Shown one piece after another: positions 27,859 through 37,530 of a DNA stretch of 64,000 nt. The notes under the pieces are model-generated. The model did no database searches. It was not told the DNA's origin and saw only the letters and a list, made by a program, of their open reading frames with translations. The DNA lies in contig NZ_CP119423.1 in assembly GCF_029223585.1 (NCBI RefSeq), forward strand, positions 2,976,001 to 3,040,000, in the 5' to 3' direction. The position numbers were made by a program, and so were the translations under genes. Source of the stretch: Photobacterium sp. DA100 (GTDB lineage: Bacteria; Pseudomonadota; Gammaproteobacteria; Enterobacterales; Vibrionaceae). Each line of letters begins with the position of its first letter. The stretch's first letter is position 1.

Positions 27859-29082
27859 TTAATTAACAGTATAGCGCTGGGCTTTGTCGCGATAGCCGCT
27901 AATGCGGTGTGGCGTGATGAGATTACGCTCGTGATCGAGTACGTCGCCACCCAGGCTGTCGGCAATGCGCTGAACAGTTTGCAGCATCAGGTTGAAATTC
28001 TGATCAGCGCGGCCGATCTCACAAGGCAGCATCAAATAGAAAGCCACTCCCGGCGTTTCGAAGCTATCGCTTCCCCCTTCAGGGAAGTGGGCAGGATGCA
28101 CCATGTTCGTCACGCTAAAGATAGCCGGTCCAGTTCCCGCCGCATCCGCATGGCGATGGTAAACAGAGTTTTCACCAAAAATCAGATGATTTTGCTCAAA
28201 CGCATTGAACAGACGGCTACCACGGAACAACTCACCATTACGGGCATGAACATTCAATACCAAGTAATCGGGAGGAAGGACTTCTTTCTCGGCTGGTTTC
28301 TGCGGCTCCTCAACAGGCGCTGTTGAGTCAACAACAGGTTCTTCAGCCACAACGGGGACAGAAACCTCGGCATGCTCCGCCTCAGTGTGTGATCCAGTAG
28401 CATCAAGCGCGCACGTCACTGGCTCCGGGGCTGACATTGCAGGTTCAGCAGAAGCAGATTGCGGCGAATTAGATTCAACTGCGGAAGCACCGGCTTGTTC
28501 GGCCGCTGCCAGCAATGAGTTGTCAAGTACCGGCTCGTCGTCAGCCGTGACTTGCTCAGCTCTTGCGACATCAAGAACCGGCTCCACTTTCTCAATCTCC
28601 GGAGCTGATTGCTCCTGAGGAAGTGAGTGACTTGGCTGCTCTGCTACGACAACACTTTCTGTCTGCGAAGGAGTCTGTTCAGGAACTGGCGTTTGCGCAA
28701 ACACAGGCTTATCAACACGCGTTACCGTTGCTGGTGCACTTTGCCCAGCAACCGGAGAGGCCGCAGCAACCACTGGTTGCTCCTGTGTCGTTCCGTCCAG
28801 CAATGGGTCAACATCCAGTTTCGCACCAAAGTGCAATTCTGGTTCTTTCCTTTCTTGACGAGGCGCTTCAGCCTTGAGGGGCTCAGAGCCAACAACTCTA
28901 ACGCTACCAACCCCATCCTTATCAAAACCTTCCGAATCTCGGGTAGCCTTATCCAACTTCCCCAGTGGCTTCTCACCAAATTTAGCAGGCTTTTCCTTCC
29001 TGCTGCTCCACAAGCCGTGAAGCAACAACCCTGCAATGGCAAGAGCACCGACAATAATAAGAACCAGACGCAATTCCTGCAT
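27859..29082 (-). CDS. zipA: ZipA, cell-division FtsZ anchor
   Basis: ZipA tethers the FtsZ ring to the inner membrane. The 407-residue protein has an N-terminal membrane helix (residues 5-24, LRLVLIIVGALAIAGLLLHG) and a positively charged patch. A very long acidic Pro/Glu/Gln/Ala-rich linker covers about 40-270. The C-terminal FtsZ-binding domain follows (about 275-405, DYLVLNVHARNGELFRGSRLFNAFEQNHLIFGE and FETPGVAFYLMLPCEIGRADQNFNLM). Its linker makes it longer than Escherichia ZipA (328). Confidence 0.95.
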   Translation of the reverse strand: MQELRLVLIIVGALAIAGLLLHGLWSSRKEKPAKFGEKPLGKLDKATRDSEGFDKDGVGSVRVVGSEPLKAEAPRQERKEPELHFGAKLDVDPLLDGTTQEQPVVAAASPVAGQSAPATVTRVDKPVFAQTPVPEQTPSQTESVVVAEQPSHSLPQEQSAPEIEKVEPVLDVARAEQVTADDEPVLDNSLLAAAEQAGASAVESNSPQSASAEPAMSAPEPVTCALDATGSHTEAEHAEVSVPVVAEEPVVDSTAPVEEPQKPAEKEVLPPDYLVLNVHARNGELFRGSRLFNAFEQNHLIFGENSVYHRHADAAGTGPAIFSVTNMVHPAHFPEGGSDSFETPGVAFYLMLPCEIGRADQNFNLMLQTVQRIADSLGGDVLDHERNLITPHRISGYRDKAQRYTVN

Positions 29083-29509
29083 ATGAATACTCTGAATTTA
29101 CTTGTAACCCATTACCGGGTAAATCAACATCCAGATTACATCCACTGATAAAACCAGTGTGTAACCTCTACTACTTAGCTTGGCACTTTTTTATCACAGC
29201 CTGACATGGCGTTATGACAATACAGTGCAAATTTAAAAGCCAACATCAGCCCTTTACTGAAGCAGTATACAACAGTCATTATGGACTTAACTTAACTCTA
29301 ATGTATCAAAACTCAAATCAGAATGAGAAGGTGAATGTCGTTATTCGTGCAAGATAGTGCTACCGTGCACAAAAATGTACAAGCTTTGACCACTTTTTCC
29401 GCCAGCCGAGGCACTCGACACGGCGTTAATTTGCTTACAGCAACGATTCACCGTTACTATCACTGCCAATACCAAAACATAAATTCTCGTTTCTTGCCAA
29501 GGAGCCTAT
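29083..29509 (+). other. zipA-cysZ divergent gap
   Basis: This 427-base region separates the divergent zipA and cysZ starts and should hold both promoters. An ORF beginning at 29335 overlaps the cysZ start in another frame and lacks an RBS; I consider it spurious. CysB sites are too degenerate to call by eye. Confidence 0.4.
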
Positions 29510-30283
29510 ATGCAATCACCCCGGCAACCCCACCCTCAACTCTCTGCCCCGCTGAGTGGTGCCGGTTATTTCTTTCGCGGTATTTCACTGGCGACCCAGC
29601 CGGGCACGCGACGCTTCGTTCTGTTTCCGCTGCTGATCAATATCGTGTTGTTCGGCACAGCCTTTGGGTTGGTCCTAAGCCAACTTGGTACCTGGATTGA
29701 TGGTTGGATGAACCAACTACCAAGCTGGCTAGACTGGCTGTCTTATCTGCTGTGGCCCCTGCTTGCCATCGCTACCTTGGTGACCTTCTCTTATCTGTTC
29801 AGTACCATTGCCAACTGGATTGCCGCACCATTCAATGGCCTGCTAGCCGAGCACCTGGAAGCAAAACTGACGGGACAGAAGGCGCCGGACACCGGTATCA
29901 CCGGCGTGATGAAAGATCTGCCACGTATCATGCACCGCGAGTGGGTGAAACTGAAATATTACCTGCCAAAGGCGATCGGGCTGTTCATTTTGCTATGGAT
30001 CCCGGCCATTGGCCAAACCATCGGCCCGGTACTGTGGTTCCTGTTCAGCGCTTGGATGATGAGTATCCAGTATGCTGACTACCCGTTTGATAACCACAAA
30101 GTGCCATTTCCGGCCATGCGCGATGCGCTGAAAACCAAGCGCGGCACCTCGCTGAGCTTCGGCAGCCTGGTGATGCTGTTTACCATGACTCCGGTTCTCA
30201 ACCTGTTTGTCATGCCGGTTGCGGTATGCGGCGCGACAGCCATGTGGGTCGACCATTACCGTGATCAGCATAGGCATTATTGA
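29510..30283 (+). CDS. cysZ: CysZ, sulfate uptake membrane protein
   Basis: CysZ is an inner-membrane sulfate permease feeding assimilatory sulfate reduction. The 257-residue product has hydrophobic segments near residues 38-58, 70-100 and 155-185. Family motifs are [43 protein letters not shown] and [19 protein letters not shown] precedes the ATG. It lies upstream of cysK on the same strand, as in Escherichia. Confidence 0.95.
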   Translation: MQSPRQPHPQLSAPLSGAGYFFRGISLATQPGTRRFVLFPLLINIVLFGTAFGLVLSQLGTWIDGWMNQLPSWLDWLSYLLWPLLAIATLVTFSYLFSTIANWIAAPFNGLLAEHLEAKLTGQKAPDTGITGVMKDLPRIMHREWVKLKYYLPKAIGLFILLWIPAIGQTIGPVLWFLFSAWMMSIQYADYPFDNHKVPFPAMRDALKTKRGTSLSFGSLVMLFTMTPVLNLFVMPVAVCGATAMWVDHYRDQHRHY

Positions 30284-30286
30284 TTT

Positions 30287-30410
30287 AGATCCTAGAGGCT
30301 GGAACCTAGTTCCTGGATAGTTCTGGGGGCTGGGTTCTAGGTTGATATGTTCTAACCTCCGTTTTCCCTAGGACCCGGGACCATTGATTCCCAGGCCCAG
30401 CTACCAGTAA
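30287..30410. repeat. CCTAGG/CCTGG-rich intergenic element
   Basis: A non-coding stretch is made almost wholly of permuted CCTAG, TCCTGG, CTGGG and GGACCC words, for example TTTTCCCTAGGACCCGGGACC at its right side. Similar wording occurs at 8245-8310 and 63645-63815, always between genes. It could fold on itself. It may be a decayed member of a dispersed repeat family. Confidence 0.55.
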
Positions 30411-30505
30411 CCCACCGACTTGCGCGAAATTCGCCCCCCAGCCTTAGTCACTTGGCTAACCATACTGATGTTTCCATATAACAATAAGATATAACTACAA
30501 ATTAC

Positions 30506-30533
30506 TTTGCAAACGCCGTTTAAGGGTTATGCT
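30506..30533 (+). promoter_or_regulatory. Putative cysK promoter
   Basis: TTTGCA (30506-30511) and TATGCT (30528-30533) with a 16-base spacer are modest sigma70 matches located 45 bases before the cysK ATG. CysB activation is expected for cysK, but its binding site is too loose to locate. Confidence 0.4.
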
Positions 30534-30577
30534 TAACGTGTCTTATGTTTTTAACGCGTTACGAAGGAACGACAACA

Positions 30578-31546
30578 ATGAGCAAGATTTACGAAGATAA
30601 CTCCCTAACAATCGGTAATACTCCGCTCGTTCGCCTTAACCGAGTCAGTAAAGGTAACGTATTGGCTAAAATTGAGGCTCGCAACCCTAGCTTCAGCGTA
30701 AAGTGTCGTATCGGTGCCAATATGATTTGGGATGCCGAGAAAAAAGGCATTTTGAAAGAAGGTGTCGAGCTTGTTGAACCAACAAGTGGCAATACCGGTA
30801 TTGCTCTTGCTTTTGTTGCCGCCGCACGTGGTTATAAGCTAACCCTAACCATGCCTGAGAGCATGAGCCTTGAGCGTCGTAAGCTACTAAAAGCCCTAGG
30901 TGCAAACCTTGTACTGACCGAAGCGCCGAAAGGAATGAAAGGGGCTATCGAGAAGGCGGAAGAAATTGTCGCCTCCAACCCTAACAAATACCTGCTGCTG
31001 CAGCAGTTCAACAATCCAGCTAACCCAGAGATCCACGAAAAGACCACCGGCCCCGAGATTTGGGATGCCACTGATGGCGAAATCGATGTCTTTGTCTCAG
31101 GCGTGGGAACAGGTGGTACACTGACTGGTGTAAGCCGCTACATCAAGCAGCAGAAAGGCAAGGCTATCACCACAGTTGCGGTGGAGCCAACCGAGTCACC
31201 CGTGATCACCCAGGCGCTTAATGGCGAAGAAATCAAGCCGGCTCCTCACAAGATCCAGGGCATCGGTGCTGGCTTTATCCCCGGCAACCTCGACCTTGAT
31301 TTAATTGACGAAGTTGAGCGCGTGAGCTCGGAAGATGCAATCGATATGGCTCGCCGCCTAATGGAAGAAGAAGGTATCTTGGCAGGCATTTCCTCTGGCG
31401 CAGCAGTAGTAGCAGCAAATCGCATTGCTGAACGCCCGGAGTATGCAGGTAAAAATATTGTTGTAGTGCTACCGAGTTCAGGTGAGCGTTACCTGTCATC
31501 AGCCCTGTTTGCCGGTATCTTTACCGACAAAGAAACCCAACAGTGA
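30578..31546 (+). CDS. cysK: Cysteine synthase A
   Basis: CysK (O-acetylserine sulfhydrylase A) makes cysteine from O-acetylserine and sulfide. I start at the ATG at 30578 ([20 protein letters not shown]), 322 residues, as in Escherichia (323). The PLP lysine is Lys42 in SFSVKCRIG. The substrate loop is [12 protein letters not shown], and the phosphate-binding loop is [10 protein letters not shown]. It follows cysZ and precedes ptsHI-crr, a conserved enteric/vibrio order. Confidence 0.97.
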   Translation: MSKIYEDNSLTIGNTPLVRLNRVSKGNVLAKIEARNPSFSVKCRIGANMIWDAEKKGILKEGVELVEPTSGNTGIALAFVAAARGYKLTLTMPESMSLERRKLLKALGANLVLTEAPKGMKGAIEKAEEIVASNPNKYLLLQQFNNPANPEIHEKTTGPEIWDATDGEIDVFVSGVGTGGTLTGVSRYIKQQKGKAITTVAVEPTESPVITQALNGEEIKPAPHKIQGIGAGFIPGNLDLDLIDEVERVSSEDAIDMARRLMEEEGILAGISSGAAVVAANRIAERPEYAGKNIVVVLPSSGERYLSSALFAGIFTDKETQQ

Positions 31547-31582
31547 TCACACTTTTAGGTGTTACCACTCTGATTGTTACCC

Positions 31583-31609
31583 AAAAGCCTCCCTCTGGGG
31601 GGCTTTTTT
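31583..31609 (+). terminator. Terminator of cysK
   Basis: A GC-rich stem AAAAGCCTCCC/GGGGGGCTTTT (one U-G pair) is followed by a T run. It starts 37 bases after the cysK stop. Confidence 0.88.
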
Positions 31610-31860
31610 GTTGCATTTTGCCCCTAGCTTTAATATAAATCCGTTGTGTTTTATTTCTAGCTTCAAAATAAAGCGGTCAAAAATCGGACGGCCAGAGGTT
31701 GGAACAGAGAGAAAAGTCACAAAAAATTGACTTGGATTAATCTCAAACACCGAACTGTTGGGTAGTTTATAATCCCAGATAGCGAGCTTAGCATAAACAG
31801 GTTAAGCTTACTTTCAGTTACGTTAATATTAAATAAATAATATCTATATCGGGGTGAAAA
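31610..31860 (+). other. ptsH upstream region
   Basis: A TATAAT at 31768-31773 is the best -10 for ptsH, 88 bases before its start, with no good -35. A TTGACT at 31727 is not correctly spaced to it. The leader is AT-rich and ends in a GGGGTG ribosome-binding site. Confidence 0.4.
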
Positions 31861-32118
31861 ATGTATCAGAAGCAAGTTGAGATCACTGCAGAAAACGGTC
31901 TACACACTCGTCCAGCGGCTCAGTTCGTTAAAGAAGCTAAAGCTTTCGACGCTGACATCACAGTGACTTCAAACGGCAAAAGCGCAAGCGCTAAGAGCCT
32001 ATTCAAGCTTCAGACTCTAGGTCTAGTAAAAGGCACAGTAGTTACTATCGCTGCTGAAGGTGCTCAAGCTCAACAAGCTGTTGACCACCTAGTTGCTCTA
32101 ATGGACGAACTGCACTAA
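31861..32118 (+). CDS. ptsH: HPr, phosphocarrier protein of the PTS
   Basis: HPr passes phosphate from enzyme I to sugar-specific EIIA domains. It has 85 residues, with the phosphorylated His15 in NGLHTRPAA and the regulatory-site region around Ser46 ([15 protein letters not shown]). Codon use is that of a highly expressed gene. It leads the ptsH-ptsI-crr operon. Confidence 0.98.
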   Translation: MYQKQVEITAENGLHTRPAAQFVKEAKAFDADITVTSNGKSASAKSLFKLQTLGLVKGTVVTIAAEGAQAQQAVDHLVALMDELH

Positions 32119-32171
32119 TACGCAGTCCGTTTATTACTTCCCCTAGTTTTAAGTCAATTTAAGGTAAGGCT

Positions 32172-33899
32172 ATGATTTCAGGTATCCTGGCATCTCCTGG
32201 TATTGCTTTCGGTAAAGCACTACTTCTGCAGGAAGAAGAGATTGTTCTAAACAAAACTCCAATCGCTGCAGACCAAATCGAGAACGAAATTCAGCGTTTC
32301 TTCGATGCTCGAAAAAAATCTTCTGAGCAACTAGAAGTTATCAAAGAAAAAGCACGTGCGACCTTCGGTGAAGAGAAGGAAGCAATCTTTGAAGGCCACA
32401 TCATGCTGCTGGAAGATGAAGAGCTTGAAGAAGAAATCATAGCCTTCATTAAAGACAACAATGCTTCAGCTGATCTTGCTATTCACTCTATCATTGAAGA
32501 GCAAGCTACGACGCTAGAATCATTGGATGATGAATACCTGAAAGAGCGCGCAACGGACATCCGTGATATCGGTAACCGCTTTGTGAAAAACGCACTGGGT
32601 ATCAGCATCGTAAACCTAAGCGCTATCAACGAAGAAGTGATCCTGGTTGCTAACGACCTGACTCCTTCTGAAACGGCGCAAATCAACCTAGATTACGTAC
32701 TTGGCTTCATCACTGATATCGGTGGTCGTACTTCGCACACCTCTATCATGGCCCGTTCTCTAGAGCTACCTGCCATCGTAGGTACTAACAACATCACAGC
32801 TCAGGTTAAGAACGGCGATATGCTGATTCTTGATGCAATCAACAACAAGATTGTAATCAACCCATCTGACGCTGAACTAACCAAATTCAAAGCGATCCGT
32901 GACGCGCACGTTGCCGAGAAAGAAGAGCTGGCCAAGCTAAAAGACCTGCCAGCTATCACGCTTGACGGCAAGCAAGTGGAAGTATGCGGCAACATCGGTA
33001 CAGTAAAAGACTGTGACGGCGTTAACCGTAACGGCGGTGAAGGTGTAGGCCTGTACCGTACCGAGTTCCTGTTCATGGACCGCGACGCACTTCCTACCGA
33101 GGAAGAGCAGTACGCAGCTTACAAAGAAGTTGCGGAAGCAATGCATGGCGAGCCAGTGATCATCCGTACTATGGATATCGGTGGTGACAAAGATCTACCG
33201 TACATGGATCTGCCACAAGAAATGAACCCATTCCTAGGCTGGCGTGCGGTTCGTATCAGCCTTGACCGTCGCGAAATCCTACGTGACCAGCTACGCGGCA
33301 TCCTACGTGCATCTGCACACGGTAAGATCCGTATCATGTTCCCGATGATTATCTCTGTTGAGGAAATCCGCGAACTGAAAGCTGCAATTGAAGAGTACAA
33401 AGCAGAGCTTCGTGCTGAAGGCCACGCGTTCGATGAAAACATCGAGATCGGTGTAATGGTTGAGACCCCTGCAGCTGCAGCAATTGCTCACCACTTGGCA
33501 AAAGAAGTTGAGTTCTTTAGTATTGGTACTAACGACTTAACCCAGTATACTCTTGCTGTTGACCGTGGTAATGAGCTGATTTCTCACCTTTACAACCCAC
33601 TATCACCTGCAGTCCTAACTGTGATCAAGCAAGTTATCGACGCTTCTCACAAAGAAGGCAAGTGGACAGGTATGTGTGGCGAGCTAGCGGGTGATGAGCG
33701 TGCAACCCTACTACTACTAGGTATGGGTCTGGACGAGTTCAGCATGAGTGGAATTTCGATTCCTCGCGTTAAGAAGATTATCCGCAACGCTAATTTTGCT
33801 GACGTTAAAGCAATGGCTGAGCAGGCGCTTGCTATGCCTACTGCTGCTGAAATTGAAGCTCACGTAGAAAAATTCATCGCAGAAAAGACCATCTGCTAA
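32172..33899 (+). CDS. ptsI: PTS enzyme I
   Basis: Enzyme I takes phosphate from phosphoenolpyruvate and gives it to HPr. The 575 residues match Escherichia. The active-site histidine is in [13 protein letters not shown] (near residue 189). The PEP-binding signature lies in [14 protein letters not shown] and MVETPAAAA, and the catalytic cysteine is in GMCGELAGD. It is 53 bases downstream of ptsH. Confidence 0.98.
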   Translation: MISGILASPGIAFGKALLLQEEEIVLNKTPIAADQIENEIQRFFDARKKSSEQLEVIKEKARATFGEEKEAIFEGHIMLLEDEELEEEIIAFIKDNNASADLAIHSIIEEQATTLESLDDEYLKERATDIRDIGNRFVKNALGISIVNLSAINEEVILVANDLTPSETAQINLDYVLGFITDIGGRTSHTSIMARSLELPAIVGTNNITAQVKNGDMLILDAINNKIVINPSDAELTKFKAIRDAHVAEKEELAKLKDLPAITLDGKQVEVCGNIGTVKDCDGVNRNGGEGVGLYRTEFLFMDRDALPTEEEQYAAYKEVAEAMHGEPVIIRTMDIGGDKDLPYMDLPQEMNPFLGWRAVRISLDRREILRDQLRGILRASAHGKIRIMFPMIISVEEIRELKAAIEEYKAELRAEGHAFDENIEIGVMVETPAAAAIAHHLAKEVEFFSIGTNDLTQYTLAVDRGNELISHLYNPLSPAVLTVIKQVIDASHKEGKWTGMCGELAGDERATLLLLGMGLDEFSMSGISIPRVKKIIRNANFADVKAMAEQALAMPTAAEIEAHVEKFIAEKTIC

Positions 33900-33939
33900 T
33901 ATAGCTGCAGATAAAATAACAACGCTTAGGAGCAACGAT

Positions 33940-34449
33940 ATGGGTCTGTTTGACAAATTGAAGAAGCTGGTTTCTGATGACAACACTGAAGCTGGTGCTA
34001 TCGAAATCATCGCACCACTATCTGGTGAAATCGTAAACATCGAAGATGTGCCAGATGTTGTTTTCGCAGAGAAAATCGTTGGTGACGGTATCGCTATCAA
34101 ACCTGCTGGCAACAAAATGGTTGCACCAGTAAACGGTACTATCGGCAAGATCTTCGAAACTAACCACGCTTTCTCTATCGAGTCTGACGACGGCATCGAG
34201 CTATTCGTTCACTTCGGTATCGACACTGTTGAACTGAAAGGTGAAGGCTTCACTCGCATCGCTGAAGAAGGCCAAACAGTTAAAGTCGGTGACACTATCA
34301 TCGAATTCGATCTAGCGCTTCTAGAAGAGAAAGCGAAATCAACTCTTACTCCAGTTGTTATCTCTAACATGGACGAAATCAAAGAGCTGAACAAACTTTC
34401 TGGCGCAACAACTGTGGGTGAAACTCCAGTTCTTCGCATCAAGAAGTAA
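33940..34449 (+). CDS. crr: EIIA-Glc (Crr)
   Basis: Crr is the glucose-specific EIIA component that also controls adenylate cyclase and inducer exclusion. It has 169 residues, with the phosphorylated His91 in [14 protein letters not shown] and the partner His76 in FETNHAFSI. The N-terminal amphipathic helix [12 protein letters not shown] is present. It ends the pts operon and is followed by a terminator. Confidence 0.98.
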   Translation: MGLFDKLKKLVSDDNTEAGAIEIIAPLSGEIVNIEDVPDVVFAEKIVGDGIAIKPAGNKMVAPVNGTIGKIFETNHAFSIESDDGIELFVHFGIDTVELKGEGFTRIAEEGQTVKVGDTIIEFDLALLEEKAKSTLTPVVISNMDEIKELNKLSGATTVGETPVLRIKK

Positions 34450-34468
34450 GATTGTCTCAATCTTTGCT

Positions 34469-34497
34469 AAAAGCGCTGCCCTCGGGCGGCGCTTTTT
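34469..34497 (+). terminator. Terminator of the pts operon
   Basis: The stem AAAGCGCTGCC/GGCGGCGCTTT (one wobble pair) with a CTCG loop is followed by five T, 19 bases after the crr stop. Confidence 0.9.
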
Positions 34498-34721
34498 GTT
34501 TTTCCATTTTCAGCAGCATAAATACGCCAAAAAGTACCGCAAATAAGTCGCCCTCCTCACCTAAAAACAGACGTTTAATCAAAGGCAGCCTATCTTTTTG
34601 TATAAATAACATTCAGCACTATAATTTATTGGGTTATCAATAAAATAATAAGCAATGTTAGTGATTTCTTGTGCTCTCTAACCGGAATCACGAAATTTTA
34701 TTCAAAATGGAGTTAACGGTG

Positions 34722-35609
34722 ATGTTACAACGGTTAGTATTAGGGTGTTTTCTGATCACATGTTCCTACTTTTCACTGGCCACTCCGATTTCGTGCCTGG
34801 ATATCGGTAACGGAAACGGCTCAGCAGACATGAGCTGTGTGGTTAATTCAGGAGACATATACACATGGCAGGCTGCCGATCCCGTCACCCCGTCCGCTGA
34901 GAAGTCATATACCCATACTATCGGCCGGCTTGCTAATGACCGAGTTGAAGATGTCGCCAGTGTTCTCGCTTTTTTATTTGATACCGGAATTTCAACTAGC
35001 GGAGGCGTTAACCCTCAATATTGGAATTTTCTCCTGGATCCTACCGGCAGCCAAACCGAGCTCAATTTAATGGGCAAATCGGACGACAATTATGGCTCGC
35101 TTACCGATGCAGGAGGGTTTACGAGTGGCACATTCTCTATCCCAGATCCGGCCACAATCATGACCGTCAAAAGTGCAACCTCCTTTTCCATAAACATTTT
35201 CAGTTCACAGCAGCAGCAAGGGGATTGGTCGACAGCAGGGATCAGCAATGGTGGAGCTAACCAGCCGGCATTGTCTCATATCTCTTTTTGGGAAAGTGGT
35301 TCTTTACTCAGTACCTATTTAGCTTCCATCCCAACACCGTCTCTGCTAACTACTTTGACTCCCCCTCTGGACCCTACCCCTTCACCTTCAACGCTGACTT
35401 CATTAAGTCCTCCTTTGGCGACAGTTCCTGCGCTTTTTTCCCTGACGCTGTTGGGTCCTTCTACTGCACCTATTCCTACACTCGCTTCCTTCACTGCACC
35501 AGCAACCCCCTCAGCGGCGATCTCAGAGCCACCTTCGTCTGCTTTATTTTCTCTCGCCCTACTGTTAACTGGGTTCTCTCGTTTTCGGCAGATAACGCGC
35601 AACGGTTGA
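34722..35609 (+). CDS. Exported protein with PEP-CTERM-like C terminus
   Basis: I do not recognise the main domain. I start at the ATG at 34722, nine bases after GGAG, giving 295 residues with a signal peptide (LVLGCFLITCSYFSLA). The middle (about residues 25-200) resembles exported domains of PEP-CTERM proteins, ending in PALSHISFWESG. A tail of about 85 residues is extremely rich in Ser, Thr, Pro and Leu. The last 25 residues (EPPSSALFSLALLLTGFSRFRQ plus a short end) show the tripartite form of an exosortase sorting signal: an EP motif, a hydrophobic helix and a basic cluster. Over 35288-35614 a second frame is also open, so a frameshift or overprinting must be considered. No exosortase gene is in the window. 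Confidence 0.6.
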   Translation: MLQRLVLGCFLITCSYFSLATPISCLDIGNGNGSADMSCVVNSGDIYTWQAADPVTPSAEKSYTHTIGRLANDRVEDVASVLAFLFDTGISTSGGVNPQYWNFLLDPTGSQTELNLMGKSDDNYGSLTDAGGFTSGTFSIPDPATIMTVKSATSFSINIFSSQQQQGDWSTAGISNGGANQPALSHISFWESGSLLSTYLASIPTPSLLTTLTPPLDPTPSPSTLTSLSPPLATVPALFSLTLLGPSTAPIPTLASFTAPATPSAAISEPPSSALFSLALLLTGFSRFRQITRNG

Positions 35610-35657
35610 TTTGATGCACCATAGCGCATCGAGAGTAAGCTGAGTGAATTGCCGTTC

Positions 35658-35686
35658 ATAAAAACGGGAGCCAAATGGCTCCCGTT
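35658..35686 (-). terminator. Terminator of yfeX
   Basis: A 10-bp perfect stem AACGGGAGCC/GGCTCCCGTT with a four-base loop is followed on the minus strand by five T. It lies 63 bases after the yfeX stop. Confidence 0.8.
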
Positions 35687-35748
35687 GACTGTCACAGCGC
35701 GAAGCGAAACCCTTAACACTGTTGTGAAGCTAGGCTCCGCCCCTAATC

Positions 35749-36645
35749 CTATAGCGAGTTAAGTATCTCTACCGATGGCGCAAAGAAGTAAGCCCCGGTT
35801 ACCGCCGTGGTAAAACGCAGCAGCTGATCGGTTTTGCCGTCTGTATGACCATACATACTCTCCAGCATAGCTTTGAAGTTGTGTTGAGTATGGCAATAAG
35901 CAATGAACAGCAGACCGTGATCGCCGCTTACACAGCCATATGGCAAGCTGTGGCGGACAATCTTCAGTCCCTTGCCTTCTTCCTTGATATCAACACGACC
36001 AACATGTGATGCGGCCGGTACATCATCCAGCTCAACCGAGTCAGGTTTGGTACGACCAACCACTTTCTCCTGCGCCTGAATGTTCAAGCGGTTCCAAGCC
36101 GGTAGGTTGTGAACAAAACGCTGCAGCATCACAAAACTACCACCGACAAAGTCACCCTCTTTGATCAGGGCAACGTCTTGGCGAGACTCTGGGGTGTTCG
36201 GATTCTCGGTACCGTCAATGAAATCGGTCATATCGCGCGAATCAAGGTATTTGAAACCGTAGGTCTCATCCATGATTTCAACATGCTCGGCGATAGGCGA
36301 GACAAACTGGCGCAGCAAGTAGAAGTTCAAGTCATGGCGACTGGAGTTAAGGTGCAGCAGCACATCGCCACCGGTTGCCGGTGCAGTGATCTCTCCTTCA
36401 CCTAGCGGGACAAACTCCTCGAACTCGACAGGCGAGCCTTTTTCCAATGAGGTCCAGAACGCCTTACCAAAAGCAATACTGGCTCTAAGCTCAGCCCCCG
36501 GCTGCTGGCTGTTGATCTCATCAACCAGAGTGTGGACTTGTTTACAACGCTCAACAAGCGCCTTGGTATCACCTGTTGCCTTCATAACAACATACAATGC
36601 GAACGGTCCTGCTTCAGGCAAAATCAGAGGTTGTGCCGTAGCCAT
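35749..36645 (-). CDS. yfeX: Dyp-type heme peroxidase (YfeX-like)
   Basis: This is a dye-decolourising-type heme peroxidase of 298 residues, close in length to Escherichia YfeX (299), which acts on porphyrinogens. The signature GxxDG motif is in TDFIDGTENPNTP, with the catalytic Asp. The proximal heme histidine is in PAASHVGR, and the distal Arg region in KIVRHSLPYG. There is no signal peptide, so it is cytoplasmic. A yfeZ-like gene lies 1.3 kb away, echoing the yfeXYZ neighbourhood of enterics. Confidence 0.9.
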   Translation of the reverse strand: MATAQPLILPEAGPFALYVVMKATGDTKALVERCKQVHTLVDEINSQQPGAELRASIAFGKAFWTSLEKGSPVEFEEFVPLGEGEITAPATGGDVLLHLNSSRHDLNFYLLRQFVSPIAEHVEIMDETYGFKYLDSRDMTDFIDGTENPNTPESRQDVALIKEGDFVGGSFVMLQRFVHNLPAWNRLNIQAQEKVVGRTKPDSVELDDVPAASHVGRVDIKEEGKGLKIVRHSLPYGCVSGDHGLLFIAYCHTQHNFKAMLESMYGHTDGKTDQLLRFTTAVTGAYFFAPSVEILNSL

Positions 36646-36900
36646 ATATTTCTCCTAACTTATTATCATCGCTGATACCCAACTTGGGCATACAACATTA
36701 TGCAGTTCAAAGTATAACGAGAATAGCTTAAGGAAAGTTGATCATTATCAGCAGAGCAGGATTACATAAGGCAAATCAATATCTCCCAAACGTTTAGCCA
36801 ATTCTCGCCCTCTCCGGCCATGGGGAAATGACACCACTACCAAAAAACGCTTTATTGTTCAATTTGTGTCTATTTTGACCTGTTATACTAGGGCAAAACC

Positions 36901-37072
36901 TATACACCCAAGCGACTTCAAGAGGCCGGTTCAGCGAGAATTTATAAGTATCAGCCCACCCACTCCTGCGTTGAAGCTTTTTGAAAGGGAATGCCATTCC
37001 TACAAACCTTCGCTTTGGATTGAATGGGCTGATGACCCTCTGAATCCAGCACCTTGAAGTAACTTGGGTATA
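36901..37072. repeat. MITE-like palindromic element, copy 2 (172 bp)
   Basis: This is the second copy of the element at 20487-20600, with the ends TATACACCCAAG (36901-36912) and CTTGGGTATA (37063-37072). The shared inner block TTCAGCGAGAATTTATAAG is followed here by a longer central segment containing its own inverted parts (ATCAGCCCA... against TGGGCTGAT). The extra 58 bases suggest a longer subtype or an insertion into the loop. It fills the gap between the yfeX start and a small ORF. Confidence 0.8.
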
Positions 37073-37115
37073 GAAGCACAACGATTTAGCTCAAACCAAT
37101 AATAAGGATAAGATC

Positions 37116-37430
37116 ATGGAAACGGGTTCATCATCATTTCCGACCAAAGAGGTCGCTGGTACCCTCTACCAAGCAAATCAGACCCAAAAACTGGTAGATA
37201 TTCACCAGGCCAGCATGAACAAGTTCGAAGACGATCCGCAGGAAGATCCGGATACCGTCGTCATCACGGCCGACACCAAAGCACAGACCCAAGAAGAGCA
37301 ATTGATCATCAAGAAAAAAGTCGCCGATGCGATAAACGATCACCTGCCTAACAAGCCTGACTTCTACAGCCAGAGCATCACCCCGGATCCCGGCACAGGC
37401 AGCGGCAATGTGCTTGATACCTCTGTATAA
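37116..37430 (+). CDS. Hypothetical acidic protein, 104 aa
   Basis: I do not recognise this 104-residue protein. It is hydrophilic and acidic, without a signal peptide or membrane segment. It has a helical-looking middle (LYQANQTQKLVDIHQASMNKFEDD and EEQLIIKKKVADAINDHL) and a Gly/Ser/Pro tail. AAGGA precedes the ATG and a strong terminator follows, so it is probably a real monocistronic gene. Confidence 0.65.
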   Translation: METGSSSFPTKEVAGTLYQANQTQKLVDIHQASMNKFEDDPQEDPDTVVITADTKAQTQEEQLIIKKKVADAINDHLPNKPDFYSQSITPDPGTGSGNVLDTSV

Positions 37431-37478
37431 ATCTGCTGGCTGAGCACAACATCAGAAGCTACAGAAGACCCAAAAACA

Positions 37479-37504
37479 AAAAGCCCGCTGTTGCGGGCTT
37501 TTTT
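37479..37504 (+). terminator. Terminator of the 37116 gene
   Basis: The stem AAAAGCCCGC/GCGGGCTTTT with a TGTT loop and a T run starts 49 bases after the stop. The A run on its left means it may also work for the convergent gene. Confidence 0.88.
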
Positions 37505-37530
37505 AGTATAGGGTGCGGGCAGTAAATACC

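Noticed and set aside
29335..29700. 121-codon plus-strand ORF before cysZ
   Set aside because: It overlaps the cysZ start in another frame, has no Shine-Dalgarno and encodes no recognisable protein, while cysZ has AAGGAG and full family motifs.
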